Part shown: piece after piece, positions 59,501 to 64,000 of the stretch
Layout of the letters: each line of letters starts with the position of its first letter
Position numbering within the stretch: position 1 is the stretch's first letter
Notes under the pieces: model-generated
Told to the model about the DNA's origin: nothing
What the model saw: only the letters and a program-made list of their open reading frames with translations
The model's database searches: none
Position numbers and translations under genes: made by a program
Source of the DNA: Adiantum capillus-veneris
Lineage: Eukaryota; Streptophyta; Polypodiopsida; Polypodiales; Pteridaceae
Length of the DNA stretch: 64,000 nt
Assembly (NCBI GenBank): GCA_014529385.2
Contig: CM043967.1
Span: 79,381,278-79,445,277, forward strand
Direction of reading: 5' to 3'

Positions 59501-59879
59501 TTTCAAGGAGGTTATTATTGAAGAGTAAATGGGGTGTTTGTGTTGGACACTACATGCTTATAATATCAATTGAATTTATGATCTAATCTTCTCTTTCATC
59601 TTTGTGTATATGTAGGGAGAGGATCTTTCGGTGCGAACACCCATGACAACACCAACACCCCTATGGATTGGAAGGATCTTCTTGGATAGGGCAAGTCAGA
59701 TGCCAGTCACATGTTCCAAGAAGATCCTTATAAGTCAGTGCATGAAGTGCTGCATGACATTGGTGCCAACATGATGGAAGGCAAAAAGGGTGAGCCTGCT
59801 CTAGACTCCAGTTTGGAGGAAGATAACACCTAAAGCCAAAGCGTAGGAAAGCCAACAAGGCCCTAATGCCAGCATAGTG

Positions 59880-60420
59880 GAAGGGAAAGGGTCTGAGGCT
59901 GGTGTGGGCAGTGGTATGGCAGAAGCTAAATTGAAAACTGAAGTGCGGGAGAAGGATAAACAGGAGAACGAACCAATTGAGGAAGTTGATGACATAGAGA
60001 TAGAGCTAGGCAAGAAGAACAACGCATAAATTCAGGCTGATGAGGAGGTGGCAGTGGAAGTTCCCTCGACGGCCGAGTGTTTGGATGCAACTCCAAAGTA
60101 TGTAGAGGAGAAGGAAGGTAAAAAGACGAGGCAACAGGCAAAGAGTGAGGCGAAACTTGCTGACAGTGCGAAGGAGGCGGAACCTATTGAGGGTGCGAAG
60201 GAGGTTCCAAAGGAGGCTGAGAAAGAGTATGGCACGAAGGAGGCAGCTTATTTTTCGGAGGAGACGAAAGCCATGGAGGAGGCCGAAGGTGCAGGGCAGG
60301 CGACAACCTTAGAAACAGGTTATAGCATTGACTGTGCCACACTCTCCGAACTCTTCCGTATGAAATGTAACTTAAGCGTCCCAAAGGTCGTGGTATCAAG
60401 CCGCGAATCTCCAAGAATTA
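59880..60420 (+). pseudogene. acidic Glu/Lys/Ala-rich linker exon
   Basis: Low-complexity charged sequence (EVREKDKQENEPIEEVDDIE; GKKTRQQAKSEAKLADSAKE) in one frame, interrupted by a TAA near 60027. Probably a disordered or helical linker before the phosphatase. Confidence 0.5.
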
Positions 60421-60651
60421 GCTATTTAATAGCGTTTTGTACTTGCTTCTGGCTTATCATGAAATACGATCCCATTTTGTGTTTGTCAATGTTTGGTGTC
60501 ATGTCAGTCAGATGTTAATGTGTCCATTCCTTGTTATGTCATGTTGTCAACAATTGGTAACCTTTAATGGTGCTAAATGTCCACACTTTCTATTGCCAAA
60601 AGGCTGGGTATCCCTTTACTCATTTTGCTTCGTGGTACTTCAGTGAGGGAC

Positions 60652-60995
60652 AGATGGTGGTTGAATGAAAAGCGACCGGATACATCAATGCCGCTGGACG
60701 TAAAGGCGAGCACTAAGCGCCTTGTCATTCTGGATGTGAATGGAGTTCTGTTGAAGGATTTTCATGAAGAACACGAAGATTTGGTGGTGTATCCCATTTC
60801 CAGAGGGATGTAGCCCCCGATGCGTGCAAGTCTCCTGGCACAAATACTACGTGGTCAGACCTGATGCGAAGGATTTCATCCTTAGCCTGAGGAGGCAATG
60901 CTACGTGATGCTTTGGTCCTGCAGCCAAAGACACAATCTGATGACCATACTGCATGCTTGCTTCCCATGTTGATGAAGATGCAAGGTCTCTTTTT
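60652..60995 (+). pseudogene. HAD/NIF phosphatase, first half
   Basis: After an acceptor at about 60651 the frame reads RLVILDVNGVLLKD, the first HAD motif in its plant NIF form DVNG, where the second Asp of DxD is Asn; the catalytic acid is therefore missing or replaced. After a frameshift between 60790 and 60850 comes VSWHKYYVVRPDAKDFILSL and VMLWSCSQRHNLM, the second HAD motif region (S of WSxx). Confidence 0.75.
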
Positions 60996-61019
60996 AGGTA
61001 TGAATCCCTTAACTTCCAA

Positions 61020-61690
61020 ACTGGTTTGGCTGATTTTGGTACTGTATCTACCTGCTAGTGATTTGTACATATTCTAGTACTATTGGTTCTTTTTGTACTA
61101 TTTGGTACTATCGTGTATAGGATTTGGTAATGTTTGTACAAATTGATACTGTCCACACGATTTTGGTAGTGTTAGCACAATTTGGTACTGTTTTCACAAT
61201 TGGGTACTATTTGTTTCTTTTTGTTATTTTTGGTTATTTTTATTCATTTTGGTCCTTTGGTACATTTGGTACTTTTGGTACTATTTGCACAACTTGATAC
61301 TATCCATACAACCTGGTACTATTTGCACAACTTACTTTGGTACTGTTATGTACAGAACTTGCTGTTTTTCTTTTTTTGGTGATTTAAGTCCTTTGGTACT
61401 TTGGTACTGTTATGTACAGAACTTGCTGTTTTTCAGACTGTGGTGATTTAAGTCCTTTGGTACTTTGGTACTTTGGTACTGATATGCATAGAAATTGCTG
61501 TTTTTATTTTTTTGGTGATTTAAGTCCTTTGGTACTTTGGTACTGTTATGTACAGAACTTGCTGTTTTTCAGACTTTGGCGATTAAGTCCTTTGGTACTT
61601 TTGGTACTTTGGTACTTTGGTGCTTTGGTACTGTTATGTACAGAACTTGTTGTTGTTTTTCAGACTTTGGTACTCTGAACTGTATACCTG
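61020..61690 (+). repeat. second intron filled with TTTGGTACT repeats
   Basis: Same motif as the intron at 57560. In addition, a unit of about 75-95 bp ('tactgttatgtacagaacttgctgttttt...gatttaagtcc') repeats about five times at 61340-61660. Confidence 0.85.
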
Positions 61691-61718
61691 CTCTAACAAC
61701 TTAGTTTACTTGACACAG

Positions 61719-62098
61719 ATATTTTTGACCAGTCCCATTGTGAAAAATGGGCTTCCTCTATGAAATATGTGGCAGGCCTTTTGGGGCAGTTCAGCGACAA
61801 GCCCATTTTCCTGAAGCTCCTATGAGCAGTTTGGCGCAAGCATCCTCAATTTAATGAAGCCAGCAGGCTCTTTGTGGACGACACAAGATACAAATCATTG
61901 AAGAATGATTATGAGTCGTGCTACTGCATTCGGACATATGAGCCAAACTATTACGATCCGAACAAGCCGAAGTATCTCATGGATGTCATTCTGCCATGGA
62001 TCACATGATGGCTAGATGAGAATTTCTCCACCGCTTATAGCCGACGCACACCCCTGTTTGATGGAGAGGACGACATCTCCTTGTATGTTGCTGACTAA
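61719..62098 (+). pseudogene. HAD/NIF phosphatase, second half
   Basis: Opens after acceptor ttgacacag with FDQSHCEKWA, then KPIFLKLL, AVWRKHPQFNEASRLFVDDT and a C-terminal PKYLMDVILPWIT. The plant NIF family shows the same order: WDQSxC, LxxLWxKxP, NxSNTLLLDDSPYK and a tail ending in an L-x2-YL helix. The DD pair in FVDDTRYK is the metal-binding motif 4. Two TGA stops, 61823-61825 and 62006-62008. The stop at 62096-62098 ends the frame. Confidence 0.8.
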
Positions 62099-62597
62099 TT
62101 TGTATCTTTGGAAGGGTACTTGTACCGGTTTGACCCCCCTAATGTGTAAAAGATTCTGTAAAAGACTGGCATTTTCGTGTAGTAAGAAATTATTGATGGG
62201 CATGAACCTTCGTCTGCTAAAGTTTTACACATGCACTTACTTTTTCTGCACATGATCTTTTTCTTGCCACTTCTTTGGTAATTTTTCTGTTGCTATTTGC
62301 ATGTGAAGCCTGAATCATCAAAAATGTCAAATAACCCACGAGCATTGATTACTCCTTCCCACTTTAATTTCTGTCCCATTGATAACTAAACCCGGATTCT
62401 TGCACCTGCTTAAGATATTTTCAACCATATTAAAGCATCCTGCTATCAAACAAGGATTAGGCAGTCTGGCTATCAAATTTGGTACTACAAGAGTCAGCTG
62501 AAAACAAATTAGCAAGTACACACTACTGATCACAAGTAAGATTCTATTCAAGAGAATTACAACTGTTGGTGCCAGTGGCTAGACTTGTAGTTGGGGT
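62099..62597. other. intergenic between convergent genes
   Basis: The 3' sides of two converging genes. No terminator or polyadenylation signal that I can defend; nothing else seen. Confidence 0.4.
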
Positions 62598-63996
62598 TTA
62601 CGTTGTATGGCTCCCCTCGTGGTTACTCCCTTCGTCATATGGCATACTGTTGTAGATATTTTCATATATCTCTGAGGATAGTTTAAAATGGTTATGCAGG
62701 CCCGGTTTGACCTCCATGGGGAACTGTATGGCTCTAACAAGATGGGAGTAGATCATGACCGGTGGTTTCTCATTCAATAGGGTATAAGTATCAAATTTTC
62801 CCTCAACCAGGGCATAGTACAAACCCTCAACCAGAATTCCACCCTTTACAATCTTGTTATGCCAAAGGTCCTTCAGTACTCTTCGTCCTGGTAGATGGTT
62901 TTGGTGCACTTTAGAAGGTAGAAGTCCTCTTTCTCTTCGACTGCTTTCACTGCAAAGTTATCCCCAATGGACAGTAATTGGCTCAGCACCTTAGGGTCTG
63001 CTTCATACATAGGCATGGTTAAATCCACACTCACTTGGGAGGAAATCAGATCATTGTAGTTCTCCTCATCACTACCTACTTGTACAGACTCTGTCAATGG
63101 CTCAATGGAGAGATATTTCCATTCTTCAGTACGCTGTTTATTATTGCATCTCCTCCATTTCCCATGCACACAAGGATCACAAAAGCAAGACAGCGTCTGA
63201 AAACGCACATCACATGGATTGTGTGTTGAGTAGACATCAACACAATGGAATGAGCGAGACCTTGCAATTGGTTTGCAGTCCCATAGTGGAGAACGCAACA
63301 TATCATTTGATGAGACCAACTAGAAGACCCTTCTTGTGCTAGCACCCCCACCTTCCCTGGCTGTGTTAAACCTCGCATTTAGAAAATTGACCACATCAGC
63401 CGTACACTTCATGGGCCAGCCATCGGGCTTTAGCTCCTCATGCATCAAGGTTCTCTTGATAACAGCACCTGCACCATCATGCTCTCCTTTTCCATGTCCT
63501 GAAGCGGAGAAGTTGTGCATCATATGCAATCCTATCAAACTGATAATACCTGGCTACAAAATAGTATGGTCGTCGTGCCTTGAACTGTGAAGTGGCACCA
63601 TCTGACCAAACCCAATGATAACGGAAACACTGTCTTTGTTGTTTCATCCAACTGTCATGCAAGAGAAAACAATGCTGAACAAACAAGCGTGTCTTGGAGC
63701 TTATCGTCTGATATGTAAAAATGCAGAGTCTTCTCAATGGCTCCTACTGAATTTCTGATATAAGAGATGTGCACCAGTATTGTGACCTGTGTTGACCACC
63801 AATGCATGGACTGAACCTCATTCTGCACTTTAAAGCTGTAATTCTCTACAAAATCAACAACAGAAACCAGAACGTCACTTGGAAACTTTAGCAAGTAGTC
63901 GTTAAATTGTTGGGCTTGCCACCTAAAAAGAAATTTGTGCTTGACAAAGCTTTTTAGATGATCTGAAAAAAGATGAATGAAAGTTGCACTTTTCAT
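62598..63996 (-). pseudogene. DDE-like 'SDGxxxQFK' family gene, broken, 5' end beyond window
   Basis: Minus strand. The first part (63996-63690) has VSVVDFVENYSFKVQNEVQS and MHWWSTQVTILVHISYIRN, then SDDKLQDTL. A one-base shift near 63690 leads to LFVQHCFLLHDSWM, HWVWSDGATSQFK and YYFVARY. Another shift near 63538 leads to SASGHGKGEHDGAGAVIKR and KCTADVVNFLNARF. One TAG at 63320-63322, then a Cys-rich region (SCFCDPCVHGKWRRCNNK), a third shift near 62880, and a tail LKDLWHNKIVKGGILVEGLY ending at a stop at 62598. Conserved Asp in VVDF and SDG plus GHGKGxHDG suggest an RNase H-fold transposase. I have seen this pattern in unnamed proteins of plants and animals but cannot name the family. Confidence 0.6.
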
Positions 63997-64000
63997 CCTT

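Larger units (their letters stand above)
55812..62098 (+). pseudogene. multi-exon gene: FCYT domain, coiled coil, Cys/His cluster, HAD/NIF phosphatase
   Basis: Exon 1 (55812-56091) starts MRTPKAKGAASSRASPSICK and is basic and serine-rich. A GT-AG intron joins it in phase to exon 2 (56570-57453), which carries the FCYT domain and a coiled coil. Exon 3 (from about 59147) continues the helical region and reaches a Cys/His cluster near 59380-59480. An acidic Glu/Lys/Ala-rich linker spans about 59880-60420. HAD/NIF exons lie at about 60652-60995 and 61719-62098. In plants this NIF group belongs to the FCP/SCP-like HAD phosphatases. Exon order is inferred and they might be two genes. At least seven stops and two frameshifts make it a pseudogene as read. 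Confidence 0.6.

Overview
This is eukaryotic nuclear DNA, almost certainly from a plant with a large, repeat-rich genome. The signs are nested Ty1/copia and Ty3/gypsy LTR retrotransposons with plant-type primer binding sites, a gypsy polyprotein with an extra RNase H as in plant Tat-like elements, short GT-AG introns, long (GA)n tracts and an NLI-interacting-factor phosphatase with the plant-style DVNG motif. A fern or another seed-free land plant is my best guess from the look of the non-transposon gene families. That is recollection, not proof. I see no tRNA, rRNA or CRISPR, and no host gene that is clearly intact.

Layout. 1-1157 (-): protein-kinase pseudogene cut by the window edge. 2789-4719 (-): 3' part of an old copia element. 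5392-5755 (+): possible hAT transposase tail. 5868-12211 (-): coiled-coil/RING gene split by a complete copia element (6313-11824, TSD TCTGG) and bounded by a complete Tat-like gypsy element (12235-23388, TSD ATGC). 24213-24743 (+): fragment carrying an unrecognised domain. 24748-30500 (-): second, longer copy of the old copia family. 31830-32102: possible CACTA-type MITE. 32640-33200 (-): small two-exon coiled-coil gene. 33707-39004 (+): non-autonomous gag-only LTR element with a foldback insertion. 39622-42990 (-): decayed gypsy. 43560-44183 (-): unrecognised broken ORF. 44648-46330 (-): gypsy fragment. 46445-53406 (-): copia element with a small non-autonomous LTR element nested in it (48522-50974, TSD TGTCC). 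53600-55500 (-): gypsy fragment. 55812-62098 (+): multi-exon gene joining the same unrecognised domain, a coiled coil, a Cys/His cluster, an acidic linker and a HAD/NIF phosphatase fold. 62598-63996 (-): DDE-like SDGxxxQFK family gene.

Four points stand out. The kinase and RING genes stay in a single reading frame, the RING gene even across the copia target site, yet carry nine and five stop codons. The nested small element shares its 3' region and a hairpin with the complete copia element, which suggests a parasite/helper pair. The gag-only element and the Tat-like element share a primer binding site, a 4-bp target duplication and a gag N-terminal motif, which suggests a second such pair. 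The composite gene holds an undescribed domain present twice in the window, and two of its introns are filled with the same TTTGGTACT-like repeat.
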